A stretch of DNA of 12,170 nt from assembly GCA_025355115.1 (NCBI GenBank), contig JANXLO010000038.1:1-12170 (forward strand), in the 5' to 3' direction. The notes beneath the pieces are model-generated. The model saw only the letters and a program-made list of their open reading frames with translations, was not told the DNA's origin and did not search any database. This stretch comes from Chthonomonadaceae bacterium (lineage in GTDB: Bacteria; Armatimonadota; Chthonomonadetes; Chthonomonadales; Chthonomonadaceae). The first letter of the stretch is position 1. Each line of letters opens with the position of its first letter. The position numbers were made by a program, and so were the translations under genes. This document shows positions 1-7,100 of this stretch, piece after piece.

Positions 1-495
1 CAGGACGCGCAGCGGGCCATGAGCTTGATTCGCGGGAACGCCGTGAAATGGCACATCGATCCGAACCGAATCGGAATTCTTGGCTTCTCTGCGGGCGGGC
101 ATCTCGCCGCGCTCGCCTCGTCAGTCTACGATACGCGCAGCTACCCCGTCCTCGACGACGCAGACAAGGCCTCCAGTCGCCCGGACTTCACGCTCCTGAT
201 CTACCCTGCCTATCTCACCGACAGCGCCGACATGACGCAACTCGCCCCCGAGTTCAGCGTGACCGCCGCCACTCCTCCTGCCTTCATTGCCATGACGCAG
301 GATGATCCTGTGCATGTCGAGAACGCTTTCGCCTACGCGCAGGCACTCCAGCGAGCGAAGGTCTCAGTGGAGCTACATGTCTACCCGTCCGGCGGGCATG
401 GCTACGGCTTGCGCCCTTCGCCCAACATGGTCTCGCACTGGCCGCAGCGCGCCGCGGAGTGGCTGGCCGCGCGTGGATGGCTGCACCCAAAATAG
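1..495 (+). CDS. Alpha/beta-hydrolase esterase, acetyl-esterase/acetylxylan-esterase-like (5' partial)
   Basis: This is the C-terminal part of a serine esterase of the alpha/beta-hydrolase fold. The frame is open from base 1, so the true start lies before the window; the ATG at 19 is internal. The text before the motif (DAQRAM...WHIDPNRIGILG) is typical of the BD-FAE/acetyl-esterase group. All three catalytic residues can be placed, numbering from the ATG at 19: the nucleophile Ser24 in GFSAGGH, the acid Asp95 or Asp96 in TQDDPVHVEN, and His127 in SGGHGYG. Family members remove acetyl or other short acyl groups from sugars, xylan or small esters; the substrate here cannot be read from the sequence. 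No signal peptide can be judged because the N-terminus is missing. The next gene lies 167 bases downstream, so the two are probably not co-transcribed. Confidence 0.9.
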   Translation, partial: QDAQRAMSLIRGNAVKWHIDPNRIGILGFSAGGHLAALASSVYDTRSYPVLDDADKASSRPDFTLLIYPAYLTDSADMTQLAPEFSVTAATPPAFIAMTQDDPVHVENAFAYAQALQRAKVSVELHVYPSGGHGYGLRPSPNMVSHWPQRAAEWLAARGWLHPK

Positions 496-556
496 GCGGG
501 CGATCCCACGCTGACCGGCTTTCCACGGATCCGAGAGCCAGCGCCCCGCATTGCCG

Positions 557-587
557 GGAACTTTCATCCCCAACGGGGTCTTATACT
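557..587 (+). promoter_or_regulatory. Candidate promoter for the exported thioredoxin gene
   Basis: Two readings overlap here. GGAACTT at 557-563 followed after 14 bases by GTCTTA at 578-583 resembles an ECF/sigma-E type promoter, although the spacer is slightly short. TATACT at 582-587 matches the sigma-70 -10 box in five of six positions but has no good -35 box at the right distance. A small CCCC-AAC-GGGG inverted repeat (568-578) lies between the elements. The site is about 75 bases before the thioredoxin ATG. The assignment rests on motif matching only. Confidence 0.28.
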
Positions 588-662
588 GTAGCAGTAGCCT
601 CCGTTTCGCAGGCATTCGCATTACAGCAATATAGATCGATCATATGAAGGAGTTCAGTTGCG

Positions 663-1121
663 ATGAATAGAACGCTCGCCCGATGGGGCGCGGTGACGGT
701 GCTTGGGTTGACGGGCGTGGTCGGTCTGCTGCCCGCCATGCGAGTCGGAGCGGACGAAGCCTCTCTCAAGAAGCACGGCCCCATTGCGTGGAGAGGGTCA
801 CTGCAGGAGGCAATGAAGATCGCGGCAAAGGAGAAGAAGCCGATCCTGCTCGATTTCTGGGCGGAGTGGTGCGGCCCCTGCAAAGTCATGCTCGCCACTA
901 CGTACAAGGACAAGGCGGTCGTGGAGAAATCAAAGAAATTCGTCACCGTCCTCATCAACGCGGACGAGCAGCCGAAAGTCCTGGAAAAGTTCAGCATAAG
1001 CGCGATTCCTACCGTCATTTTCCTGGACTCGAAGGGCAAAGTGCTTCTGCAGTCGACAGGTGCCGCGAAGGCTCCGGAGTTTCTCAAGCTGATGGATCAG
1101 GCGTCAAAAAAGTTCAAATAG
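663..1121 (+). CDS. Exported thioredoxin-fold protein with WCGPC active site
   Basis: This is a 152-residue thiol-disulfide oxidoreductase predicted to act outside the cytoplasm. Residues 1-30 form a signal peptide or anchor: basic start, hydrophobic stretch from about 9 to 24, then a likely cleavage after VGA. The thioredoxin domain follows, with the redox pair Cys70 and Cys73 in WAEWCGPCK and the cis-proline Pro116 in SAIPTVIF. The KEKKPILLDFWA lead-in resembles the C-terminal domain of DsbD and related single-domain proteins, which pass electrons to periplasmic disulfides. The start is supported by AAGGAG at 647-652, ten bases before the ATG. It stands alone, with a 167-base gap before it and a probable terminator after it. 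Its physiological partner is not visible. It contrasts with the redoxin at 5548-6081, which lacks the first cysteine. Confidence 0.9.
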   Translation: MNRTLARWGAVTVLGLTGVVGLLPAMRVGADEASLKKHGPIAWRGSLQEAMKIAAKEKKPILLDFWAEWCGPCKVMLATTYKDKAVVEKSKKFVTVLINADEQPKVLEKFSISAIPTVIFLDSKGKVLLQSTGAAKAPEFLKLMDQASKKFK

Positions 1122-1145
1122 CCTGCCTCGAATGCTTGCTTTCTT

Positions 1146-1192
1146 CGCCCCTTGCCGCGTCCTTATCAGCGCCGGAGGGGCGATTTGTGTTT
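1146..1192 (+). terminator. Probable intrinsic terminator after the thioredoxin gene
   Basis: CGCCCCT at 1146-1152 pairs perfectly with AGGGGCG at 1176-1182. Three more inner pairs (1155-1157 with 1173-1175) follow a two-base bulge. The stem is followed by the T-rich stretch ATTTGTGTTT (1183-1192). It begins 25 bases after the thioredoxin stop and lies before the blaI promoter region, so it should separate the two units. Confidence 0.5.
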
Positions 1193-1224
1193 CGATGGAA
1201 AATATCGCAGCAGACTGAAACTTT

Positions 1225-1262
1225 TTGTCTACAGCAGTCGTCTAGTCTACAAGCATAGACAA
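1225..1262 (+). promoter_or_regulatory. Candidate BlaI operator overlapping the blaI promoter
   Basis: GTCTACA occurs twice in 25 bases, at 1227-1233 and 1245-1251. The second copy starts a 16-base dyad, GTCTACA-AG-CATAGAC (1245-1260), with five perfectly paired outer positions in each arm. This 7-2-7 layout with CTACA half-sites resembles the TACA/TGTA-type operators described for BlaI/MecI repressors. A wider inverted repeat, TTGTCTA (1225-1231) and TAGACAA (1256-1262), frames the site. TTGTCT (1225-1230) and TACAAG (1248-1253), 17 bases apart, could be a weak -35/-10 pair, so bound repressor would block the promoter. It sits 24-60 bases before the blaI-like start, which suggests autoregulation. 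Confidence 0.5.
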
Positions 1263-1285
1263 TCCAGCGATGTGAATGGAGAGAC

Positions 1286-1684
1286 ATGGAGACCGACAAG
1301 CCTCATCTCGGCGAGCAGGAATTCGAAGTGCTGCGCTACATCGACAAGAACGGCCCTCTTGCCGCAAGGGAGGTGGTCGAGGCTGTCGGAGCGGAGCGGC
1401 AACTGGCCCGCACCACCATCCTGACCGTGATCGAGCGGCTGCGCAAGAAGGGTTACCTGAAGCGCAAGCGCAACAAGGATGGCGTGTTCGTCTACGTCTC
1501 CAGCGAGCCGCATGCCGAGCTGATGCAGGACCTCGTCCGGCAGTTCGTCGACAAGATGCTCGGCGGAGCGGTGTCGCCAGTGATCGCTTACCTGGCCTCC
1601 GTAAAGCGGCTGCCGGAGGAGGATTTGGCGGAGATGCAGAAGCTCGTCGATGAGCTGAAGGCGGATCAGGAGGAGCATAAATGA
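1286..1684 (+). CDS. blaI: BlaI/MecI/CopY-family winged-helix repressor
   Basis: This 132-residue protein is a penicillinase-repressor-type regulator. Residues 5-75 form the winged helix-turn-helix: LGEQEFEVLRYI, then the recognition-helix region around LARTTILTVIERLRKKGYL and the wing KRNKDGVFVYV. The C-terminal helices (about 76-132) should give the dimer interface and the region that the partner protease cleaves. The length matches the family. The start has GGAG at 1278-1281, only four bases before the ATG, so translation may be modest. The stop overlaps the next start by four bases (ATGA, 1681-1684), coupling it to the BlaR1-like protease. In this family, signal-activated cleavage of the repressor frees the operator; the dyad upstream fits this. 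No beta-lactamase gene is in the window, so the signal need not be a beta-lactam. Confidence 0.88.
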   Translation: METDKPHLGEQEFEVLRYIDKNGPLAAREVVEAVGAERQLARTTILTVIERLRKKGYLKRKRNKDGVFVYVSSEPHAELMQDLVRQFVDKMLGGAVSPVIAYLASVKRLPEEDLAEMQKLVDELKADQEEHK

Positions 1685-4230
1685 ACGGGCCTGCCTGGAT
1701 GATTGGCTGGGACAGCGGCTCCGTCCTATGGGCGCATGCCATGCTTCGGGCCATCTGGCAGGGCGGAATCGCTCTCTCGATAGCATGGCTGATCTGCCGT
1801 GCGTTCACGGCCCTCTCGCCTTCGCTCCGATCGTGGCTGTGGCGGCTCGCCTATCTCAAGCTCATGATGACCTTTTTGATCGCGCCGATCCCGCTCGCCG
1901 TGTTGCCTGCTCCCCCTTCGCCTGCTCCGATCACGGTTGCCACCTCCACTGATATCGTCGCGGACGTCCCTGCGGGTCCTAACTTTAAGCCAATTCCTGC
2001 CCCCGCCACATCCGAGCCGGTTCCCGCCCCTGCTCCCGCGCCCTACCGTCCCGGCTTGCCCTTCTGGCTCTCGGTGGTCTGGCTGATCGGAGTTGTCTGG
2101 TGCCTGGCGCGGATCGCAGGCGAGTGGATCGCGGCTGGGTGGCTGCGTGGAATTTCGGAGCCGGTCGACGACGATGGCCTCGTCGTCTGCTGTCTGGAGC
2201 TTTCGGAGCGCATTGGGCTGAGGGAGGCGCCGCGGCTGCTTGTCTCGGACGGCGCGGGCAGCCCCGTCCTGCTCGGTGGCGCCAATCCAGTCATCATTCT
2301 GCCTATCGCCCTGCTGACGGAGTGCACGCCCGCCGAACTTGAACTGGTGATCGCTCACGAGCTAGCCCATCGGCGGCGCCGAGACCTGCTCTGGGGCTGG
2401 CTTCCCGCTCTATCCCACGCGCTGTTTTTCTTCTTTCCGCCTGAGTGGCTCGCAGCGCATGAGTACCGTCTGACGCAGGAGATGGCCTGCGATGAGTTGG
2501 CGATAGCCACGACTCGCGCCGGAGTTGGCGACTACGGTGATGCGCTCCTCAAAGTGGCATCCCGTCATCGCCCCAATCTTCAATCCCGACTGGTCACGGT
2601 TGGCATCGTGGAATCTTCGCAGATTCTGAAACGGAGACTGCTCGCTATGAAAGAGATGGGTTCATTCCTTCCGCGTCCGAGCAGAGGCACCGCACTGGTG
2701 ATCGCCTTTGGCCTGCTCGCCTGCATCCCCTGGCGGCTCATCCCTCGCGCCTCCGCGAACGCCCCGTCCGCAACTCCTGCTTCCAGTCAGCCCGATTCCG
2801 CCTACCGGGATCGGCTCTCCTCTGCCGTCGCTTCTGGGGCCGACAGCGGGCTCCGTTATCATCCGAAGGCAGGCGCGGCTTATCTCTACAGCGTGAAGAT
2901 CGAATCTCAGCTTGGCGACGCGACGGAGACGATGGAAGGCACCGCCTCCTACACTTGCCGAACCGCCGACGAAAACGGGATGACTCTCACCTGCAATGGT
3001 CATCTGTTTCCAACGCGGCGATCTGTGCAAAGCGGGCAGTTCCCCATCTATCCGTTCCAGCGTCTCCGGGCGTTCGGCTTCGAAGGATCTGGCGGCCCGC
3101 GCGCCTTCGCAGGCCCCAACGAGATCAAAATCGACGCGCTCGGCCATCTCCTCAGCACTCGCGGCGCCGCCCCTCTGCCTCGCTCCCTCGGTGATCTCTC
3201 GCAGCTTATCATAGAGACACTGCCTGCGGACGGCGAGACCTGGGAGGTTCGGAACGGGTGCGCAATCCTGCTGGAGGAGGCGAACAGCCTATCGCCGCAC
3301 TCTCCCTTCGCTCATATAGAGAAGCGCAGCCTGCCCGCCGTGGAGACGCTCTCCTATTCGCTAGGTGCCGCCGGGGAGGGGACGACAGCGATACGCAAGC
3401 ACTATGAGCTGCACACTGCCGAGCGCTCCTTCGGCTCTTCCACTGTGGAATTGACGGGTGACGGCACGGTCACTTTCGATGTCAAGCTCGGAATGCCGCG
3501 CTCGATGGAGATGAAGCTGACGATGACGGAGCACCCCGACCGCACGACCACAAAGCGCATCCCTGTCACCGTGACCTATCGTCTTCTGGAAGGCGCGGAG
3601 AAGGAGAAGGCTCTCCATCCGCCTGTCGTGCCGAAGCCCGAGCCGAAGCCTCTATCGGAAAGCGACCTCACGACAGCCCTTTCTGATCTGGCGTCTCCCG
3701 AGGCCTTCAAAGTCATGTCTGCGGCTGGCAGACTGGCCGACGCGCTGCCCTCAGGGGATCGCCGTCGTGTTGAAAGCGCCTTGATCGCGGCACTGGAGCA
3801 CAAGGACGGCTTTGCAAGGCAGAGCGTGGTCAAGGCTCTGAGCACCTGGGGAACCAAGGCCAGCGTGCCTGCGCTCATCAAGCGACTGGACGACGACTCG
3901 TTCGGGGTGCGCTGGGCGGTCTTCGACGTGCTTGGCAAAATGAAGGATGTCCGCGCCGCCGAGCCGTTGGCGAATTGGCTGGAGAAGGATCGCGGCTTCG
4001 CCTCAAACGCTCTCCGCGCCATGGGGCCGATGGCCGCTCCCGCGCTCGCCAAACAGCTTCGAAATCGCGATTGGGGAATGCGAATGGACGTCTGCCGCCT
4101 GCTGAAGGATATCGGCACCCCCCGCGAAATTCCCGCGCTAGAGGCACTGACCTCAGACGGAAATCGCCTCGTCGCCGACGCCGCGACAGACGCGATCAAA
4201 GCGATCCAACAGCGCAAAGAGCTGAAGTAG
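1681..4230 (+). CDS. blaR1: BlaR1/MecR1-like M56 zinc metalloprotease receptor with beta-rich domain and HEAT-repeat C-terminus
   Basis: This is an 849-residue membrane signal protease. Likely membrane helices lie at about 21-42, 53-75, 127-150 and 334-352, with a Pro/Ala-rich loop (76-125) between the second and third. The M56 zinc site is HELAH (His226, Glu227, His230), with the third ligand probably in EMACDE (267-272); it lies in the loop before the last helix, as in BlaR1. Beyond the last helix there is no penicillin-binding SxxK/KTG-type sensor. Instead a beta-rich region (about 362-640, starting YHPKAGAAYLYSVKI) is followed by a Pro/Lys linker and HEAT-like helical repeats from about 657 to the end, for example KASVPALIKRLDDDSFGVRW. 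Family BlaR1 proteins are about 590-600 residues. A strong AGGAGG (1668-1673) lies seven bases before the start. The family role is cleavage of the BlaI partner on sensing a signal; the signal is unknown here. Confidence 0.87.
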   Translation: MNGPAWMIGWDSGSVLWAHAMLRAIWQGGIALSIAWLICRAFTALSPSLRSWLWRLAYLKLMMTFLIAPIPLAVLPAPPSPAPITVATSTDIVADVPAGPNFKPIPAPATSEPVPAPAPAPYRPGLPFWLSVVWLIGVVWCLARIAGEWIAAGWLRGISEPVDDDGLVVCCLELSERIGLREAPRLLVSDGAGSPVLLGGANPVIILPIALLTECTPAELELVIAHELAHRRRRDLLWGWLPALSHALFFFFPPEWLAAHEYRLTQEMACDELAIATTRAGVGDYGDALLKVASRHRPNLQSRLVTVGIVESSQILKRRLLAMKEMGSFLPRPSRGTALVIAFGLLACIPWRLIPRASANAPSATPASSQPDSAYRDRLSSAVASGADSGLRYHPKAGAAYLYSVKIESQLGDATETMEGTASYTCRTADENGMTLTCNGHLFPTRRSVQSGQFPIYPFQRLRAFGFEGSGGPRAFAGPNEIKIDALGHLLSTRGAAPLPRSLGDLSQLIIETLPADGETWEVRNGCAILLEEANSLSPHSPFAHIEKRSLPAVETLSYSLGAAGEGTTAIRKHYELHTAERSFGSSTVELTGDGTVTFDVKLGMPRSMEMKLTMTEHPDRTTTKRIPVTVTYRLLEGAEKEKALHPPVVPKPEPKPLSESDLTTALSDLASPEAFKVMSAAGRLADALPSGDRRRVESALIAALEHKDGFARQSVVKALSTWGTKASVPALIKRLDDDSFGVRWAVFDVLGKMKDVRAAEPLANWLEKDRGFASNALRAMGPMAAPALAKQLRNRDWGMRMDVCRLLKDIGTPREIPALEALTSDGNRLVADAATDAIKAIQQRKELK

Positions 4231-4302
4231 GATTGCAGTGTTCTGATGGGAAAAGTGCGGGTGTAGAAAACCCCGGATAGTGATCTTGGATGAATGCTCT
4301 AA

Positions 4303-4338
4303 GGGAGGCACGGCGGAGTTCACTCCTCCGTGCCTCCC
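4303..4338. terminator. Strong bidirectional hairpin between convergent genes
   Basis: GGGAGGCACGGCGGAG (4303-4318) pairs with CTCCTCCGTGCCTCCC (4323-4338) over 16 positions with one mismatch (4314/4327), closed by a TTCA loop. It lies 73 bases after the BlaR1-like stop and 94 bases beyond the minus-strand TPR stop, so it can end transcription from both sides. There is no long T-tract on either strand, so it may need Rho or act mainly as a block. The rest of the 4231-4431 gap shows no gene. Confidence 0.65.
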
Positions 4339-4431
4339 AAATCTCTCCCGCTGTGCTCATGCGCATTGATTTCTCTCTGCCATGATTACGTTCCGCTTTC
4401 TTGCACAATGATGGGTTCGATAGCGTTGTAC

Positions 4432-5484
4432 TTAGAAACGAGGGAGGGGATTTCGTTTGAATCTGCGGTACATGGTTCGGAGCAACGCAAGTGAGAGGAG
4501 AGCGACTGCCGCCATTGCAAGTGCGCCCGGCCACTTTTCCGGACTGTGAGAGAGGATGATCGCGCGTTCGTCTAAGGACGGATCATGACTGGGCGGCTCC
4601 GTCTCGTGGTACCCGCTCCAAAAATTCGCGTCCGTGTCGGGATGACGGCCCGCTTTGAGGCGCACGAGCATGTAGTCGGTGCGCTTCGCGCTCCATGTCT
4701 CTGCGTCCTCGCAGCGCAACTGCGCGAGGTAAGCAACGACAGATTTGCCTTTGGCATTCAACAGGCTTGACAACGCGCTGAAGACATCGGTGCTCTCCCA
4801 GGCGCTTCCAAGCGCAATCAGCCCTGCCAATCCCTTGACTGCCTCGTCACTGTCTCCCTTGCGGGCTATGAGAATTTCCGCAAAAGTGGCGGCCTCGCTT
4901 TTCTCGCCAGAATCATTGCTATGCGCTTGATGCCTCGTGCTCCGCGGCTCATCGATGATCCAGCCGATGACCTGCGCCTGATACGCCTCGCGCCCGAAGT
5001 GCGCGTTCGGATTCAGTGCGAGCGCCTCGTTGATCTCCGCCCGCGCCTGTTTCGCCTCCTGCAAATTCCTGCGATCCGCCCCAGCGCGAATCCAGCGATG
5101 GATGCGAAACGTACCAATGTTGGCAAAATACCGATACCTGTGCTCTCGCGCATTGGGGTCATCGGCGGGCATCCCGTCCAAAATGGCCCGCTTCTTCGCC
5201 ATCCATTGAATGGCTTCCTCGTCGTGCCCAAGGCGGTCACAGGCGACGCCTGCATCGTCGTACAACTCCAGGCTTTTCGGGCTGAACTTGAGCGCAGCGG
5301 CGACTCGGTCAAGCCGAATGGAGTAGTAGAGCGGGGGATTTCTCTCGAAGCGGCCGGTGATGATTTGAATGACGTCGGGCAAGCCCTTCGCTTCGTCCTT
5401 CAAAGTGTCGCTGTCCCAAAGGCAGGCGTGCGCCGTCAAGGTCGTCCATATCAGCAGCGCCGCCATCCACAATACTCGCTTCAT
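4432..5484 (-). CDS. Exported TPR-like protein with C-terminal membrane helix
   Basis: This 350-residue protein has a signal peptide (residues 1-20, MKRVLWMAALLIWTTLTAHA) ending just before Cys21, so the mature protein starts CLWDSDTL. AHAC is not a perfect lipobox, so lipid attachment is uncertain. The middle is helical and TPR-like, for example PKSLELYDDAGVACDRLGH followed by DEEAIQWMAKK, and a second stretch around EAKQARAEINEALALNPNAH. A hydrophobic helix at about 319-335 followed by RRFKR makes a C-terminal membrane anchor. Proteins beginning CLWD with a following GRFxRNPPLYY segment occur in environmental phyla and have no assigned function that I know of. The start at 5484 is chosen over an in-frame ATG 36 bases upstream because it has GGGAGG eight bases before it and gives a normal signal peptide. 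It follows the redoxin gene after 63 bases on the same strand. Confidence 0.78.
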   Translation of the reverse strand: MKRVLWMAALLIWTTLTAHACLWDSDTLKDEAKGLPDVIQIITGRFERNPPLYYSIRLDRVAAALKFSPKSLELYDDAGVACDRLGHDEEAIQWMAKKRAILDGMPADDPNAREHRYRYFANIGTFRIHRWIRAGADRRNLQEAKQARAEINEALALNPNAHFGREAYQAQVIGWIIDEPRSTRHQAHSNDSGEKSEAATFAEILIARKGDSDEAVKGLAGLIALGSAWESTDVFSALSSLLNAKGKSVVAYLAQLRCEDAETWSAKRTDYMLVRLKAGRHPDTDANFWSGYHETEPPSHDPSLDERAIILSHSPEKWPGALAMAAVALLSLALLRTMYRRFKRNPLPRF

Positions 5485-5547
5485 TTCTTCGGCCTCCCGC
5501 CTTGACCGTACGCCCCACAACGTCCCTGCCCCTCGCTCGCTATCCTG

Positions 5548-6081
5548 TCACTTCTCGCTCAGGAGCTTTACGACCGTCTCCTCCAGATCAAGATGGGGGT
5601 CGACGCTGTTGATATGGTCGCGGATTCGGCCCTTTTTGTCGAGGACGTAGAGTTGCGAGTTGGTCTTGAATTTGTACTTGGAGCGCAGATCGAAGATTTC
5701 ATCTCCATAGCAGGTCGGATAGGTGATGCCGAGTCCGCTCAGGAATTTCGGGACGTCCTGTCGTGTATCCGCGTGGTCGAGGGAGATCCCGATCACGACC
5801 AGACCCTTCTCGTTGTATTTCTCGTAGAGGGCCTCCAGCTGCTGCATATTTGGACGGCACGGTGTGTAGCCGGACGCCCAGAAGTCGAGCAGAACCACCC
5901 GCCCCTTGAACGAGCTAAGCAGAACGGGGCTTTGCCCTGCATGAAGCGGCAGAGCCAGGTCGGCGGCCTGCCCGTAGGCAGCATCCTCCCCGGTAAAGAA
6001 TTCGGACCAGACGACCGATCCCGTTGCGAGAAGCACAAGAAGCCCAAAAAAGACCTTGAGTGGTCTGCTCATTCCGCGCAT
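5548..6081 (-). CDS. TlpA/ResA-like redoxin lacking the N-terminal active-site cysteine
   Basis: This 177-residue thioredoxin-fold protein has an N-terminal signal anchor (about residues 8-27) and a TlpA/ResA/AhpC-TSA-type domain. It shows LLSSFKGRVVLLDFWAS, then a helix ending LEALYEKYNEKGLVVIGISLD, and a C-terminal strand pair SQLYVLDKKGRIRDHI. The active-site segment reads FWASGYTPCR, where family members have FWATWCxPCR: the usual first cysteine is tyrosine and the tryptophan before it is glycine, while the second cysteine remains. The only other cysteine is in TYPTCYGD. It therefore cannot do ordinary CxxC dithiol exchange; a one-cysteine, peroxidase-like, binding or structural role is possible. 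The ATG at 6081 has AAGGGA a few bases upstream; an ATG nine bases later is also possible. It is probably the first gene of a pair with the TPR protein downstream. Confidence 0.85.
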   Translation of the reverse strand: MRGMSRPLKVFFGLLVLLATGSVVWSEFFTGEDAAYGQAADLALPLHAGQSPVLLSSFKGRVVLLDFWASGYTPCRPNMQQLEALYEKYNEKGLVVIGISLDHADTRQDVPKFLSGLGITYPTCYGDEIFDLRSKYKFKTNSQLYVLDKKGRIRDHINSVDPHLDLEETVVKLLSEK

Positions 6082-6164
6082 GATTTCCCTTTATGTATTC
6101 CTGGCCGGATTGTGCCGACTCAGACCGAACCTTCAGAGCAAGTATACTGGAAATCCACTCATTT

Positions 6165-6189
6165 CAGCCGTCGGAGATGGAGACGGCTG
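6165..6189 (-). terminator. Hairpin downstream of the SDR gene, possible weak terminator
   Basis: CAGCCGTC (6165-6172) pairs perfectly with GACGGCTG (6182-6189) around a nine-base loop. It begins 37 bases past the SDR stop and precedes the redoxin gene on the same strand. No T-tract follows it on the minus strand, so termination is uncertain. The rest of the 145-base gap has only an isolated palindromic AGTATACT at 6141-6148. Confidence 0.35.
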
Positions 6190-6226
6190 CAAACCGACAT
6201 ATTGGCACCGGCTTCGATCGCACTGG

Positions 6227-6997
6227 CTATTGCGCGGTCCAGCCACCGTCGAGGGTCAGAGTCGAGCCGGTCATGAAAGCGGACGCGGGCGAACAGAGGA
6301 ACACGATAGCGCCCCCAAGCTCCTCCGGTTGCCCCCAGCGTCCGAGCGGAATTTTGGCGAGAAACGCTTTGTAGGCAACCGGATCGTCCATCAGAACGCG
6401 ATTCATGGGCGTCTCGAACGGGCCGGGGCAGAGGCAGTTGACCGTGACCCCGTGAGGGGCGGCCTCGAGCGCGAGGGCGTGAGTCAGGCCCAGCACTCCC
6501 GACTTCGCGGCAGCGTAGGCGGCTCGATTGGCGAGGGCGACGAACGACATGATAGAGCCCAGCATGACGATGCGGCCCCAGCCGCGCTCCATCATTCCGG
6601 GCATGAAAGCCTGGGAGCAGAGGAAGGAGCCCTTCACGCTGCTGTCCACGACGGAGTCCCAGTCAGCCTCAGTGAGCTCAGGAGTCGGTTTGCGTACGTT
6701 GACTCCGGCATTGTTCAACAGGATGTCGATCTGCCCGAACGCGGCCTCGCAGTCGGCGCGAAGTTGAGCAACGGACTCGCCATTTGTAACATCGGCGCGG
6801 AAGCCTTTCGCGGGTTGTCCCGTCACGGCAGCGATCTCCCGCGCGGCGTGCTCCGCCTCCTCCCCATTGCGGCTGCACAGCGCGATCGTCGCCCCGGCCT
6901 CCGCCAGTGACTGCGCCATCGCCCGCCCCAGACCCTTGCTTCCGCCCGTCACCAGCGCCACTTTCCCGTCAATCCGAAACGCATCGAACACGCTCAT
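6227..6997 (-). CDS. Short-chain dehydrogenase/reductase (gluconate 5-dehydrogenase/3-oxoacyl reductase-like)
   Basis: This 256-residue classical SDR is a cytoplasmic NAD(P)-dependent oxidoreductase of the usual length. The cofactor motif TGGSKGLG is at 17-24, the NNAG motif at 95-98, and the catalytic Ser148, Tyr161 and Lys165 (YAAAK) are all in place. PGPFETPM after the active site and the GGWTAQ tail are standard. The opening MSVFDAFRIDGKVALVTGG resembles gluconate 5-dehydrogenase-type and related sugar or polyol SDRs, but substrate cannot be decided from sequence. Ser20 and Lys21 in the glycine loop plus SR at 42-43 favour NADP, which is an inference. GGAG seven bases before the ATG supports the start. 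It has its own promoter and is divergent from the Gfo/Idh/MocA gene, which may act on a related substrate. Confidence 0.9.
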   Translation of the reverse strand: MSVFDAFRIDGKVALVTGGSKGLGRAMAQSLAEAGATIALCSRNGEEAEHAAREIAAVTGQPAKGFRADVTNGESVAQLRADCEAAFGQIDILLNNAGVNVRKPTPELTEADWDSVVDSSVKGSFLCSQAFMPGMMERGWGRIVMLGSIMSFVALANRAAYAAAKSGVLGLTHALALEAAPHGVTVNCLCPGPFETPMNRVLMDDPVAYKAFLAKIPLGRWGQPEELGGAIVFLCSPASAFMTGSTLTLDGGWTAQ

Positions 6998-7046
6998 TTC
7001 GCCGCTCCTCTCACTCCCTGCCAGAATTCTGCACTCACTCGCCGAG

Positions 7047-7076
7047 ATTATTACCCGTCAATCCATCCCCTGTCAA
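7047..7076 (-). promoter_or_regulatory. Sigma-70-type promoter for the SDR gene
   Basis: On the minus strand a perfect -35 box TTGACA (7076-7071) is followed after 18 bases by AATAAT (7052-7047), which matches the -10 consensus in five of six positions. The -10 box is 49 bases before the SDR ATG. An inverted repeat TGTCA-N7-TGACA (7071-7087) overlaps the -35 box and could be a regulator site; three TTGNC elements lie in a row here (7088, 7076 and 7061 downward). Confidence 0.6.
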
Positions 7077-7100
7077 GCCCTGTGACAATCCTTCCCTTCG

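Noticed and set aside
124..129. GTCTAC copies inside coding regions (also near 379, 1489 and 8276) as BlaI sites
   Set aside because: They are single half-sites inside genes without the dyad partner and are expected by codon use.
6141..6148. AGTATACT as a -10 box for the redoxin gene
   Set aside because: It is a palindrome with no acceptable -35 hexamer at 16-18 bases on the minus strand.
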